Assembly: GCF_000422505.1 (NCBI RefSeq)
Contig: NZ_AULX01000006.1
Span: forward strand, 496,001 to 560,000
Direction: 5' to 3'
Origin: Paenibacillus pinihumi DSM 23905 = JCM 16419
GTDB lineage: Bacteria; Bacillota; Bacilli; Paenibacillales; Paenibacillaceae
DNA: 64,000 bases
Each line of letters opens with the position of its first letter. The first letter of the stretch is position 1. Positions 39,514-48,293 of this stretch are shown here, piece after piece. Under the pieces are notes generated by a model, which saw nothing but the letters and a program-made list of their open reading frames with translations, was not told the origin of the DNA and ran no database searches. The position numbers and the translations under genes are program-made.

Positions 39514-39561
39514 TTTGCCCCATAAAGAAAAAATGTTCTGTCATATGTCGAAAAGTGGGTA

Positions 39562-39590
39562 AAGAAAAAACCCTTGCGCACCAAGGGTTT
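39562..39590. terminator. terminator between integrase and tRNA genes
   Basis: AAACCCTTG (39568-39576) pairs with CAAGGGTTT (39582-39590). On the minus strand it is followed by TTTTTT, ending the tRNA operon; on the plus strand it is followed by TTTTTT after a gap, so it may also end the integrase transcript. Confidence 0.75.
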
Positions 39591-39606
39591 CAGAGATTTT
39601 TTGTTA

Positions 39607-39680
39607 TGGAGCGGGTGATGGGAATCGAACCCACGCTATTAGCTTGGAAGGCTAAAGTTCTACCATTGAACTACACCCGC
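39607..39680 (-). tRNA. tRNA-Gly (TCC)
   Basis: Minus strand: acceptor GCGGGTG/CACCCGC, D-arm GTTCAATGGTAGAAC, anticodon loop CTTCCAA (TCC), T-arm GTGGGTTCGATTCCCAT and encoded CCA. Its 3' end faces the integrase gene, so the phage very likely integrated into this end (attR side); the tRNA is intact. Confidence 0.95.
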
Positions 39681-39687
39681 TTAAAAA

Positions 39688-39764
39688 TGGTCGGGACGAC
39701 ACGATTTGAACATGCGACCCCCTGGTCCCAAACCAGGTGCTCTACCAAGCTGAGCTACGTCCCG
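39688..39764 (-). tRNA. tRNA-Pro (TGG)
   Basis: Minus strand: acceptor CGGGACG/CGTCCCG, anticodon arm CCTGG-TTTGGGA-CCAGG (TGG), T-loop TTCAAAT and encoded CCA. Second of four adjacent tRNA genes in one operon. Confidence 0.95.
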
Positions 39765-39797
39765 TTATATGTTATGGCAATCTTCACTGATGTAAAA

Positions 39798-39874
39798 TGG
39801 CGTGCCCTGAGAGATTCGAACTCCCGACCTTTTGATTCGTAGTCAAACGCTCTATCCAGCTGAGCTAAGGGCAC
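39798..39874 (-). tRNA. tRNA-Arg (ACG)
   Basis: Minus strand: acceptor GTGCCCT/AGGGCAC, anticodon arm TTTGA-CTACGAA-TCAAA (ACG, read as inosine-CG), T-arm GGGAGTTCGAATCTCTC and CCA. Confidence 0.95.
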
Positions 39875-39877
39875 TAA

Positions 39878-39952
39878 TGGAGCGGAAGACGGGAATCGAA
39901 CCCGCGACCCTCGCCTTGGCAAGGCGATGCTCTACCGCTGAGCCACTTCCGC
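39878..39952 (-). tRNA. tRNA-Gly (GCC)
   Basis: Minus strand: acceptor GCGGAAG/CTTCCGC, anticodon arm TCGCC-TTGCCAA-GGCGA (GCC), T-arm GCGGGTTCGATTCCCGT, then T and CCA. First gene of the tRNA operon. Confidence 0.95.
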
Positions 39953-40001
39953 ACATTAATTACTCTCTCACTACCGCTGTTCATCGGCGGCGACAAGAAA
40001 T

Positions 40002-40030
40002 AATATACCATGTATCCAAATCAATTGCAA
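40002..40030 (-). promoter_or_regulatory. promoter of the tRNA operon
   Basis: Minus strand TTGCAA (40030-40025), 17-bp spacer, TATATT (40007-40002) preceded by TGG. It lies about 50 bp ahead of the first tRNA-Gly and is A/T-rich upstream, as expected for stable RNA. Confidence 0.7.
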
Positions 40031-40163
40031 GCTTTTTTTAAAACTTTTTTAAATTATTTTTTTGGTCCATATTTCATGATGAATTCAGCCCTTTTCCGAA
40101 CCTCATATATACTTTGAAGCCCGTTATTCCTGAACTTCCTGCGTCGGATTTTACCTTATAACC

Positions 40164-40200
40164 AAAAAGGGATATCTCCGGCCATAAGCCGAAATATCCC
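40164..40200 (-). terminator. intrinsic terminator of the iron-ABC ATPase gene
   Basis: Minus strand GGGATAT...CGGC pairs with GCCG...ATATCCC, followed by TTTTT, 20 bp after the stop. Confidence 0.85.
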
Positions 40201-40221
40201 TCAAAACACTGTAACGAAACG

Positions 40222-41076
40222 CTAAGCCCCGACAGAAGCCAATTCACGGGCCCCCTGTTCCTGCTCTTTTTGCTCCAGCTTCTCCTGATTCGAATGAATA
40301 AGCGCATATGGCAGACATAGCGGGACGCCTGAGCGCGGGTCTATGACAATATCCGCTTCAATATTGAACACTTCACGGAAAATTTCCGGTGTCATGACCT
40401 CCGTCGGTGCGCCTACCCCTGCTACCTTGCCGCTCTTAATTGCAATCATATGTTGTGCATAGCGGGACGCATGGTTCAAATCGTGCACGACCATGACAAT
40501 GGTCCGGTTCTCCTCTTGGTTCAGCTTCTCCAGAAGTTGAAGCACTTCCAATTGATGCGCCATGTCGAGGAAAGTTGTCGGTTCATCCAGGAAAATAATG
40601 TCCGTCCCCTGAGTCAGGGTCATGGCAATCCAGGCACGCTGCCGCTGTCCACCGGACAGTTGATCTACAGGACGGTCAGCAAACATGCTCATACCGGTAG
40701 CTTCCAGTGCCCAGCTTACAATTTTGCGATCCTCCAGGCTCATGGAACCGAAGCCCTTCTGATAAGGAAAACGTCCGTAAGATACAAGTTCTGAAACGGT
40801 GAGACCGTCTGGTGCAGTCGGGTTTTGTGGAAGAATAGCCAGTTGCTTCGCTACTTCCTTAGTTGATTGCTTGTGAATGGATTTACCGTCCAGCAGCACA
40901 CTTCCGCTCTTTGGTGACATAATTCTGGCAAGAGTTTTTAGAATGGTGGATTTACCGGAGCCGTTCGCACCGACAAGCGCTGTAATTTTGCCCTGAGGTA
41001 TGGCAATATTCAAGTCTTCAACGATCATTCTTTTCTCATAAGCAATGTCCAGATTTGTTGTCGTCAAACGAATCAT
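40222..41076 (-). CDS. iron-siderophore/heme-type ABC transporter ATPase (FecE/FhuC-like)
   Basis: 284 aa from the ATG at 41076 ([20 protein letters not shown]). Walker [10 protein letters not shown] (36-44), signature [13 protein letters not shown], Walker [10 protein letters not shown] and the family-specific YGRFPYQ in the helical part. It energises uptake of iron complexes. Stand-alone: no permease or binding-protein gene is adjacent, so it probably serves permeases encoded elsewhere. A Fur-like box at 41143-41157 supports iron control. The last 30 residues are Gln/Glu-rich. Confidence 0.92.
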   Translation of the reverse strand: MIRLTTTNLDIAYEKRMIVEDLNIAIPQGKITALVGANGSGKSTILKTLARIMSPKSGSVLLDGKSIHKQSTKEVAKQLAILPQNPTAPDGLTVSELVSYGRFPYQKGFGSMSLEDRKIVSWALEATGMSMFADRPVDQLSGGQRQRAWIAMTLTQGTDIIFLDEPTTFLDMAHQLEVLQLLEKLNQEENRTIVMVVHDLNHASRYAQHMIAIKSGKVAGVGAPTEVMTPEIFREVFNIEADIVIDPRSGVPLCLPYALIHSNQEKLEQKEQEQGARELASVGA

Positions 41077-41142
41077 CCGTAACACACACTCCATTCTTTG
41101 ATATCATTAAGCCGCTCACAACGGTCTTTCATGTTATGTTAA

Positions 41143-41157
41143 TGATAATCGTTCTCA
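41143..41157. promoter_or_regulatory. Fur box
   Basis: TGATAATCGTTCTCA matches the 7-1-7 Fur consensus TGATAATNATTATCA at 12 of 14 positions, 67 bp upstream of the ABC ATPase start. A weaker second copy lies at 41173-41187. Confidence 0.7.
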
Positions 41158-41245
41158 TGCCTTCTTGTCAACTGATTCTCATTCTCTTTCGTAATTATCT
41201 ATTCGCTATTCATACTCACTATGAAAAAATGCCAGCCTAAAAAAA

Positions 41246-41268
41246 GAAAAACCGCCTCCCCTGTGCGG
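41246..41268 (-). terminator. possible terminator after the IclR gene
   Basis: Minus strand CCGC and GCGG pair across 9 nt, then TTTTTCTTTTTTT. The stem is short, but the T-rich tail and position 40 bp past the stop fit a terminator. Confidence 0.4.
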
Positions 41269-41310
41269 AGAAACAGTTTTCCAAACTCTACAGCTGTCAT
41301 CCCCGCTCTG

Positions 41311-42054
41311 TCAGGCTTGTCCGCCAAGCTTGCAGGAAATCTGTGAAGCCGCTTCCTTGACTTGTTGAATGATAACAGGGATAGCCTCTTCACTCAGCCT
41401 ATGAACGGGACCTGCCACCGACAGGCTCGCTACAATGCGCTGCTGAGGGTCAAGAATGGGCGCTGCGATAGCAAAAGCATCCTCATCGACCTGTCCCAGC
41501 GTAAAGCAATAGCCTGCTTCACGAATCGCCGCCAGCTCCTTTTCCAGTTCGCACTTGCTGCCGTGGCTGTCCGAGAACAGCTTGCACATCTCCTCAATGA
41601 CCTTCTCGCTCTCATAGGCAAGCAAGGTCTTGCCGGAAGCGCCCGAGTCCAGCGGCAGCACTCTGCCGTTCTCAATCGACATGCGAATGAGACGCTTGCT
41701 CGTCACATGCTCGATGCAGATTGCCTTCGAACCAGAACGGACGAACAGAACAGTCGTCTCTCCGGTCAAATCCGTCAGATCTTCCATAAGAGGTCTGGCA
41801 ATCGTGAGCAAATCTTTCTCGATCTGCCGGGAGAGGCTCCGCGCCAAATCAAATATCCGCAGGCCAAGGCCGATCTGACCTCTTCCCTTGCGCTCTACGA
41901 AGCCGTTCTTGATTAATGTCTGAATAAAACGGTAGGCTGTGCTGTCCGGTATGCCTACCTTCTCCGCAATTTCGCTTACTGTAAGTGTAGTTCCTGATTC
42001 GGCGAGCACAAATAAAATATCAATTGCGCGGCCTAAAGTTTGTGTTCCGTTCAT
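41311..42054 (-). CDS. IclR-family transcriptional regulator
   Basis: 247 aa. Winged helix at the N-terminus (LTVSEIAEKVGIPDSTAYRF, IQTLIKNGFVER), then the GAF-like effector domain with SGSKAICIEHVTSKRLIRMS, DSGASGKTLLA and FAIAAPILDPQQRIVASLSV. IclR proteins sense small acids and usually repress catabolic operons. It is read in the same direction as, and 51 bp after, the OpuC-type transporter, so it probably controls that operon and the matching catabolic operon further upstream. Confidence 0.92.
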   Translation of the reverse strand: MNGTQTLGRAIDILFVLAESGTTLTVSEIAEKVGIPDSTAYRFIQTLIKNGFVERKGRGQIGLGLRIFDLARSLSRQIEKDLLTIARPLMEDLTDLTGETTVLFVRSGSKAICIEHVTSKRLIRMSIENGRVLPLDSGASGKTLLAYESEKVIEEMCKLFSDSHGSKCELEKELAAIREAGYCFTLGQVDEDAFAIAAPILDPQQRIVASLSVAGPVHRLSEEAIPVIIQQVKEAASQISCKLGGQA

Positions 42055-42105
42055 TTGAGCACCTCAGAGAAAAAGCGATACGTTCGTTCTTGCCCTGATA
42101 TTATA

Positions 42106-42756
42106 TCATATACGCCACTGCCCGCGTGCCTTTAGCAGCATTGTTTTCTCCAGCCGCAACAAGATCATGTTGACCGTAATGGCAAGCGCGGATACGAACA
42201 ACGTTCCCCATACCATTTTGGGTACCGAATTTTGATACAGCCCTTCAAACAAAATAACACCCAGGCCGCCAGCATTGACCCACGCGGCAATCGTAGTAAT
42301 CCCGATAATCGACACCGAAGCGATCCGCAGCCCCCCGATAATGACAGGCAAGGCCAGCGGCAGCTCTATCTTGCAGAATAGCTGCCAACCGCTGTAGCCC
42401 ATCCCGCGCCCTGCCTCCACCACAGAGCTGTCAATCGATTGAAAGCCTGCAATGACATTGCGCACCAAAATTAATTGGCTGTACACAACCAGTGCAATCA
42501 GCGCGGGCTTCACGCCGAGTCCGACGAACGGAATCAGCAGGGCGAACATGCCGAGGCTCGGAATTGCATAGATAATGCCAAGCACGGACAATACAGGCAC
42601 GGCAATCCGGCGGTTGCGGGACAACCAGTAACCAAGCGGCAAAGCAATCAGCGACGCGATCAGAAGCGCCAGGAACGTAATATAACAGTGTCTGAGCAGC
42701 GCCAGGAACAGAACGTCATAATAGCGTGTAAAATAATCCAGCATCTTAAGGCTCAC
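42106..42756 (-). CDS. OpuC-type ABC permease (second)
   Basis: 216 aa with five or six membrane segments and the inner-membrane signature (SQLILVRNVIAGFQSIDSSV, EAGRGMGYSGWQLFCKIELP). Member of the OpuC/ProW group that takes up betaines. It overlaps the ATPase gene by 4 bp and pairs with the other permease at 44788, as OpuCB with OpuCD. Confidence 0.9.
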   Translation of the reverse strand: MSLKMLDYFTRYYDVLFLALLRHCYITFLALLIASLIALPLGYWLSRNRRIAVPVLSVLGIIYAIPSLGMFALLIPFVGLGVKPALIALVVYSQLILVRNVIAGFQSIDSSVVEAGRGMGYSGWQLFCKIELPLALPVIIGGLRIASVSIIGITTIAAWVNAGGLGVILFEGLYQNSVPKMVWGTLFVSALAITVNMILLRLEKTMLLKARGQWRI

Positions 42757-43718
42757 CCGCCTTCGACGGAATATAAATTCGCCATTGTGATTTTGCCGAG
42801 CGGCTGCCCGTTCACAGACTCAATCACAACATAAGGTACGCCATGCTTCAATATAAGCTGCAGCGCATCCTTGAGGCTCGCACCGGCAGGCAGGCGGGGG
42901 TATTGGCCGGCATCAGCCGGGTCATGCCCATCAAGCGCGATCATGCTGTCCTCTGCCCGGATCAGATGGAGCCGCTGAAACAGATCATCCGCCTGGACAA
43001 GGCGGGAGACAAATTCATTGGCAGGCTGCTCGAGAATACGCAGCGGCGTATCATACTGCTGGATGGTACCTTCGTTCATTACAATCATCTTGTCACCAAG
43101 CTTGAGCGCCTCTTCCACATCATGTGTAACGAAAATTACTGTTTTGCCAAGCTGCTGCTGGATTTGCTTGAAATCATCCTGCAGCTTCCCTCTTGTAATC
43201 GCATCAATGGCGCCAAACGGCTCATCCATCAGCAGAACCTCCGGATCACCGGCCATCGCTCTGGCAATCCCGACTCTCTGCTGCTGGCCGCCCGACAGCT
43301 GATGCGGATACCGCTTGCTGAAGCTTTCCGGCAAATGAACAAGCTCCATCAGTTCCTTGACTCTGGACTTGATTTTTTCGCGGTCCCAGCCCAAAATTTC
43401 AGGTACCGTCGAGATATTTTGCTCAATCGTCATATGAGGAAAAAGTCCGATTTGCTGAATGACATAGCCAATACTGCGGCGCAGCTCGGTTAGCGGCTGC
43501 TGCCGGATATCCTTGCCGAAAATCGATATTGTGCCGGAGGACGGCTCGATAATCCGGTTCACCATCTTTAACAGCGTTGTTTTACCACAGCCTGAAGCCC
43601 CTAATATCGTCACAAAGGAGCCTTGGCCGATTTCCAGGCTTGTCTCATTAACAGACGGCTTGGAAGCTTTCGGGAATGTCTTGGAGACCCGGTCAAACAC
43701 AATCGCTTGCTTGCTCAT
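42753..43718 (-). CDS. OpuC-type ABC ATPase with C-terminal CBS-like domain
   Basis: 321 aa from the ATG at 43718 (MSKQAIVFDRVSKTFPKASK); another ATG is one codon upstream and GGGAG lies 6-9 nt before. Walker A GASGCGKTT, LSGGQQQRVGIARAM, LLMDEPFGAID, then a C-terminal regulatory part like OpuCA with one visible CBS-type unit (LKDALQLILKHGVPYVVIES). It drives the importer with two permeases and a lipoprotein. Confidence 0.92.
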   Translation of the reverse strand: MSKQAIVFDRVSKTFPKASKPSVNETSLEIGQGSFVTILGASGCGKTTLLKMVNRIIEPSSGTISIFGKDIRQQPLTELRRSIGYVIQQIGLFPHMTIEQNISTVPEILGWDREKIKSRVKELMELVHLPESFSKRYPHQLSGGQQQRVGIARAMAGDPEVLLMDEPFGAIDAITRGKLQDDFKQIQQQLGKTVIFVTHDVEEALKLGDKMIVMNEGTIQQYDTPLRILEQPANEFVSRLVQADDLFQRLHLIRAEDSMIALDGHDPADAGQYPRLPAGASLKDALQLILKHGVPYVVIESVNGQPLGKITMANLYSVEGG

Positions 43719-43796
43719 CATTATCCGCTCCCTGTATGGGAAAGGGACCTCCCCTTGCCTGGAGAAGCCCCGACGCAAAATGCGACCCCTATTTCT

Positions 43797-44699
43797 TTAT
43801 TTCAATAAGCCCTGCTCCTGCAAAAATGCCTTGGCGACTTCCGCATATTCCTTCTTGTCAATATCAACCTGCGCGTTCAGCTTTTGCACGGTTTCATTAT
43901 CCAGCCTTGCAGAAATTTCGTTCAGCACCTTGGCAATCTCAGGGTCCTTGTCGTTCAACTCGCTGCGGATTACCGGAGCCACAAAATAAGGGGGCCAGAA
44001 GCCTTTGTCATCTTCCAGCAGTACCAGATCCTTGTTCGTCAGATCTCCGTCCGTGGTGAAGCCAACCGTTACATCTGCCTGTCCATCCAGAATGACACGG
44101 TATTTAATGCCGTAATCGAACATTTTGATGCTCTTGAAATCCATTTTTCCATAGAACGCGTTCAAGCCCTTCAGGCCATCCTCACGCTCCTCAAACTCAG
44201 GCACAGCGGCCAGATTCAACTGCGGCGCTACCTTTGACAAATCAGAAATTTTGTACAAATTATACTGCTCGGCAACCTTCTTGGTCGTTACCAGGCCTTG
44301 CGAGTCATTGGCATTGGTCGGTTCCAGCCAGATCAGATTGAACTTTTCCTTATAGCCCTTGGATACCTCATCGTAAACTTCCTTGGCATCGGATTTAGGA
44401 GGAAGCTCCAGGACGTTGATCAAGCCTGTACCGGTATACTCAGGATAGAAGTCGATATCGCCTTTTTTGAGCGCTTCATGAGCAACGAGCGTGCCGCCGA
44501 GATTGAGCTTGCGATCGACCTTGTAGCCGTGATTTTCAAGCGCCAGCGCATACATTTCACCCAGAATTAACGATTCGGTAAAGTTTTTGGAGCCGACTTT
44601 GACCACTGGTTTGCCATTGCTTCCGCTTCCGGAGCATGCGCTAAGCACCAATGCTGCACCCAGAATTACACTTGCGATGGTCATTAATCTCTTTTTCAT
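43797..44699 (-). CDS. OpuC/EgtU-type substrate-binding lipoprotein
   Basis: 300 aa from the ATG at 44699. Signal peptide with lipobox LSAC (Cys22), anchoring it outside the membrane. VVKVGSKNFTESLILGEMYA, LNLGGTLVAHEALKKGDIDF and YPEYTGTGLINVLELPP are the signature of the ProX/OpuCC quaternary-amine binding group, which also includes the ergothioneine-binding domain of EgtU. The ligand cannot be read from sequence; neighbours suggest a catabolic substrate rather than an osmolyte. Confidence 0.9.
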   Translation of the reverse strand: MKKRLMTIASVILGAALVLSACSGSGSNGKPVVKVGSKNFTESLILGEMYALALENHGYKVDRKLNLGGTLVAHEALKKGDIDFYPEYTGTGLINVLELPPKSDAKEVYDEVSKGYKEKFNLIWLEPTNANDSQGLVTTKKVAEQYNLYKISDLSKVAPQLNLAAVPEFEEREDGLKGLNAFYGKMDFKSIKMFDYGIKYRVILDGQADVTVGFTTDGDLTNKDLVLLEDDKGFWPPYFVAPVIRSELNDKDPEIAKVLNEISARLDNETVQKLNAQVDIDKKEYAEVAKAFLQEQGLLK

Positions 44700-44787
44700 A
44701 CGATATGGACTCCCCTCTGCTTTTGCATTCATTAGTGATGGTTACATTCCGTTCGGGCAGCCGGGTACGAGAGCAGCCATGCAAAGC

Positions 44788-45429
44788 TTAACGCGCATAT
44801 CTTGTTGACACTCTCTCGATCAGGGCAAAGCCGATTTCCGACAGGATAGCCAGCAGCGCTACAGGAATAGCACCCACCAGAAGCAGCGAGAATTTATACA
44901 TGCCAAGCCCGTTAATAATGAAGGTCCCAAGCCCGCCTCCTCCAATGAAAGCTGCTAATGTGGCGCTGGCAATAACTTCGACCGCCGCTGTCTTAACCCC
45001 TGACAGAAGCAGCGGAAGTGCGAGCGGCAGCTCCACCTTGCGCATAATTCTGCCCCCGCTCATTCCCATTCCTGATGCCGCTTCAATAATTGAAGGCTCT
45101 ACACTGCGAAAGCCCATATACGTATTAATCAGGACAGGCGGACAAGCGAGCAGTGTCAGGGCGACCAGCGCAGGCGTGAAGCCTGTACCGATCAAAGGCA
45201 AAAGAATGACCAGCACCGCAAGACTCGGAATGACGCGCAGCGAGTTGAACAGTCCCATAATCGGACCGCTCAGCCATTGCTTTTTAGCACATACAATTCC
45301 CAGAGGCACGCAGATCACGACCGCGATCAACAGCGCGTACAGGCTGATGGATACATGCACCCGGACCGCTTCCCAGAATCTGTCGCTATTGGTTGCGGCA
45401 TATTCGATAGCTTGTGATAGTACCTCCAT
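44788..45429 (-). CDS. OpuC-type ABC permease (first)
   Basis: 213 aa, five or six membrane segments, coupling motif EAASGMGMSGGRIMRKVELP. First gene of the four-gene importer; GGGAGGG precedes the ATG and the promoter TTGACA-18-AATAAT lies 50-80 bp upstream. Gene order permease, binding protein, ATPase, permease differs from the usual OpuCABCD order, which marks this as a variant subgroup. Confidence 0.9.
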   Translation of the reverse strand: MEVLSQAIEYAATNSDRFWEAVRVHVSISLYALLIAVVICVPLGIVCAKKQWLSGPIMGLFNSLRVIPSLAVLVILLPLIGTGFTPALVALTLLACPPVLINTYMGFRSVEPSIIEAASGMGMSGGRIMRKVELPLALPLLLSGVKTAAVEVIASATLAAFIGGGGLGTFIINGLGMYKFSLLLVGAIPVALLAILSEIGFALIERVSTRYAR

Positions 45430-45477
45430 CCGAATCCCTCCCTGTTAATTATCAAAAAATAATAATAAGTTACCATT

Positions 45478-45507
45478 ATTATTAAATAACAATACCTATT
45501 ATGTCAA
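45478..45507 (-). promoter_or_regulatory. promoter of the OpuC-type importer
   Basis: Minus strand TTGACA (45507-45502), 18-bp spacer, AATAAT (45483-45478). An inverted repeat, AATAATAAT and ATTATTATT (45460-45468 and 45475-45483), overlaps the -10. Compare the urocanase-operon promoter at 51371-51399, which has TTGACG and the same -10. Confidence 0.7.
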
Positions 45508-45763
45508 TCGGAATTCATATAACGACAACGATAAATACGGCTAGATATTTATAACTTTAAGTAGCAGCATCGTATTAAAACAGGAACATTCATTACAGCG
45601 TAAAATACGATTTCGTATGCTTGTATTACCGCTTAGGCTTCTTTTATTATTCAACTTTATATACACAGGCTATTCAAGTTATTCATCCTTAAACTTACCG
45701 TAGTTCTCTACATAAGGTGATGCAAATCTGGGATGTTCATCCCGTCTGAATAACATAAAGCCA
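45508..45763. other. intergenic region between catabolic operon and importer
   Basis: AT-rich, no reading frame with a ribosome site. It separates the end of the M20 hydrolase gene from the importer promoter. I see no clear terminator for the catabolic operon here, so read-through into the importer is possible. Confidence 0.5.
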
Positions 45764-47014
45764 TCATTGGCCATTAGCTAACGCAACTAATGTATGCAGC
45801 AGCACTTCTGCTCCCGCAGCGCAATCCTCCGGGCTGCTCCATTCTGCCGGATGATGGCTGATGCCTTCCCTGGAGCGTATCAGAATAAGCCCAATTCCGG
45901 TCAGGGCATTTATGGCTACCGCATCGTGGCCTGCTCCACAAACCATGGACATTGCCCCGACATCTGCTATGCCGCTGGCCCCTTCAATGGCTTCCATCAC
46001 CATTCCTGAAGCTGTCACCGGTTCATCACCGTCCGTCACTCTCACCGTTGCACTTACGCCTCTGCTATCCTTGTGGGAGAATGCCGCCTGCTCAATTTTC
46101 AAAGCCATCGCATCCAGTATGGATGCATCTTCATGGCGAAGATCAACGGAGAAAATGACTTCACCGGCAATGACATTGATGGCCCCCGGCACCATTCTTA
46201 GCGTACCTACTGTAGCTACCCCACCATGCTCCAGGGCAATCCGCTCAACTGCCATGATGGTCTCCGCGGCCGCGCTTAGCGCATCATGGCGAAGCGGCAT
46301 TGGTGTCGTACCGGCATGATCAGCCTGCCCTTTCAAGCTGATCTCCAGCCACCGGTGGCCGAACAGCGCACTCGCGATCCCAACAGGGAGCTGATGGTGC
46401 TCCAGCACGCGTCCCTGCTCAATATGAAGCTCGACATATGCATGGATGTCTGATCCACTCCGTGCTGCGCTATGGACCTTTTCAGGCTGCAACCCCGCTG
46501 CCTTCATCGCTTCAGCAAGTGTTATGCCTTCCGCATCCGTTTCACTCAGCCATTCCGGCTTCCAATCTCCCGCCATCGCCCGGCTGCCAAGATAGCCAAC
46601 CCCGAACCTGACGCCTTCTTCATCCGTAAAGCAGACCACTTCCAGCGTTCTTGCATGGCTCATCCCATGCTCCTTGATCGCACGAAGCGCCTCAATGCCG
46701 CCCAAAACCCCTAAAGCACCGTCAAACCGGCCGGCATGGATTACGGTATCGATATGCGAACCTGTCATGACGACAGCTTCCTGCGGCCGCTCACCATGCA
46801 GCCTGCCAATAATATTTCCAGCCGCGTCTTCCGATACATCCAGTCCGGCCTCCCGCATAAGCTGCTTAATATAGGCACGGCCTTGAAGTTCGCTGCTGCT
46901 TAGGGAGAGCCGGGTTACACCGCCGCTTGCATCCATTCCGATGCTTCCCAATTCCTCTATCGTTCTCCATAATCGCGCTTCATCGATTATAGGGTGATGA
47001 TTACGATTACTCAT
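45764..47014 (-). CDS. M20-family N-carbamoyl-amino-acid hydrolase/allantoate deiminase-like (1)
   Basis: 416 aa from the ATG at 47014, which overlaps the previous stop (ATGAGTAA) and has AGGGGG 8 nt upstream. Metal ligands of the M20C group: GSHIDTV, GRFDGALGVLGGIEAL, TDEEGVRFG, HIEQG and the late SHHPAEW; the dimer domain has NHAGTTPM-like DHAGTTPMPLRHDA. It cleaves a carbamoyl or amidine group from an N-carbamoyl amino acid or allantoate, releasing ammonia and CO2. Last gene of the operon. Confidence 0.9.
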   Translation of the reverse strand: MSNRNHHPIIDEARLWRTIEELGSIGMDASGGVTRLSLSSSELQGRAYIKQLMREAGLDVSEDAAGNIIGRLHGERPQEAVVMTGSHIDTVIHAGRFDGALGVLGGIEALRAIKEHGMSHARTLEVVCFTDEEGVRFGVGYLGSRAMAGDWKPEWLSETDAEGITLAEAMKAAGLQPEKVHSAARSGSDIHAYVELHIEQGRVLEHHQLPVGIASALFGHRWLEISLKGQADHAGTTPMPLRHDALSAAAETIMAVERIALEHGGVATVGTLRMVPGAINVIAGEVIFSVDLRHEDASILDAMALKIEQAAFSHKDSRGVSATVRVTDGDEPVTASGMVMEAIEGASGIADVGAMSMVCGAGHDAVAINALTGIGLILIRSREGISHHPAEWSSPEDCAAGAEVLLHTLVALANGQ

Positions 47015-48272
47015 CCCCGCTGCCCCCTGAATCACCGTCGAATGCCAGCATCGCCGCTGCTATAGCTGCAACGCCCGCCGTCGTGTCCCCGTAATCGGTC
47101 CATTCCTCCGGACAATGGCTTCTGCCATCCCGGCTCGGCACGAAAATCATGCCGATAGGCCCGATAACTGCCATCTGGTTCGCATCATGCCCCGCGCCGC
47201 TCGGCAGGCGGATGAATGGAGCCACTGAAGCGCAGCCCTTCTCTACAAGTGCCAGAACCTCCGGCTGGACCAGCACAGGATTGGACTTCGAAAGTTGTTC
47301 CTCCAGGAACACGAGCCCACGCTTGTCGGCAATCTCTCTTGCTTCCACAGAAAAAAACGCATAGATCGCATCCGACAGCTCTGTATCCAGGGAGCGGATC
47401 TCAAGCTCAAATATGACGCGCCCCGGCACGACATTCGAGGCATTCGGCTCATTAGCCAGCCTGCCGATCGTCCCTACCGCATCCCTGCCGTGAGCACTGC
47501 AATGACGCTCGAATGCCAGTCCAATTTCACAAAAGCCCGCCAATGCGTCCGCACGCAATCCCATCGGTGTCGTTCCTGCATGATTGGGAGCGCCCTCAAT
47601 AATAATCCGGTGGCGATGAATGCCTACAATGCCTGTTACTGCGCCAAGCTTGTGGCCTGTCTGCTCCAATACAGGGCCTTGCTCAATGTGAAGCTCCAGG
47701 TACAGCGCGGCATCTCCCGGCTTGCGCGCTTCCGCGGCCATTTCGGAGGTTCTTCCTCCGATGCTGTCGAGGGCCTCACGGAGTACAAGCCCATTGGGGT
47801 CCTTTTGCTCCAGCATAGCTTCACTAAGGTTGCCTACCATCCCCCTGCTTCCAATCGTAGAGATTCCAAATTCGCTGGGCTCTTCCGCGGTGAAATCCAC
47901 AATCTCCAGAGGATGTCTCAACCTATAGCCGCTTTCCTGAAGCAGCCGGGCAATTTCAAGCCCTGCTACAACGCCAATAATACCGTCAAAGCGACCGCCG
48001 CCTGTTACAGTATCCGTATGAGAGCCGATCACTATTGGCGGCAGTGTATCGTCCGTTCCGGGGAGACGTCCAATCAGATTGGAGGCGGCATCAATGCGGA
48101 CTGCCAGTCCCGCTTCCGTCATTTGCTCTGTAAGCCAACGTCTGCTTTCCTCGTACCAACGGGTAAACGGCCGCCGTGTCCAGCCTGGCTTCGATTCATC
48201 TACAAACCCGGCCAATGCTTCGACCGCTGATTGGATGCGGCGTTCATCCGGCTTTAATTGTGCCTTGTCCAT
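47007..48272 (-). CDS. M20-family N-carbamoyl-amino-acid hydrolase/allantoate deiminase-like (2)
   Basis: 421 aa from the ATG at 48272 with AGGAGG 7 nt upstream. Same family as the next gene but clearly divergent: GSHTDTV, GRFDGIIGVVAGLEIARLLQ, TAEEPSEFG, HIEQGPVLEQ, NHAGTTPMGLRADA, SHCPEEW. Two different M20 enzymes in one operon imply two steps, for example opening one N-carbamoyl intermediate and processing another, or one acting on a stereoisomer. Confidence 0.9.
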   Translation of the reverse strand: MDKAQLKPDERRIQSAVEALAGFVDESKPGWTRRPFTRWYEESRRWLTEQMTEAGLAVRIDAASNLIGRLPGTDDTLPPIVIGSHTDTVTGGGRFDGIIGVVAGLEIARLLQESGYRLRHPLEIVDFTAEEPSEFGISTIGSRGMVGNLSEAMLEQKDPNGLVLREALDSIGGRTSEMAAEARKPGDAALYLELHIEQGPVLEQTGHKLGAVTGIVGIHRHRIIIEGAPNHAGTTPMGLRADALAGFCEIGLAFERHCSAHGRDAVGTIGRLANEPNASNVVPGRVIFELEIRSLDTELSDAIYAFFSVEAREIADKRGLVFLEEQLSKSNPVLVQPEVLALVEKGCASVAPFIRLPSGAGHDANQMAVIGPIGMIFVPSRDGRSHCPEEWTDYGDTTAGVAAIAAAMLAFDGDSGGSGDE

Positions 48273-48293
48273 CGCGTTCCCTCCTGCGTTCAT

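Noticed and set aside
47295-48230. 311-codon plus-strand frame opposite the M20 hydrolase
   Set aside because: Shadow of a high-GC coding region; no ribosome site or domain.
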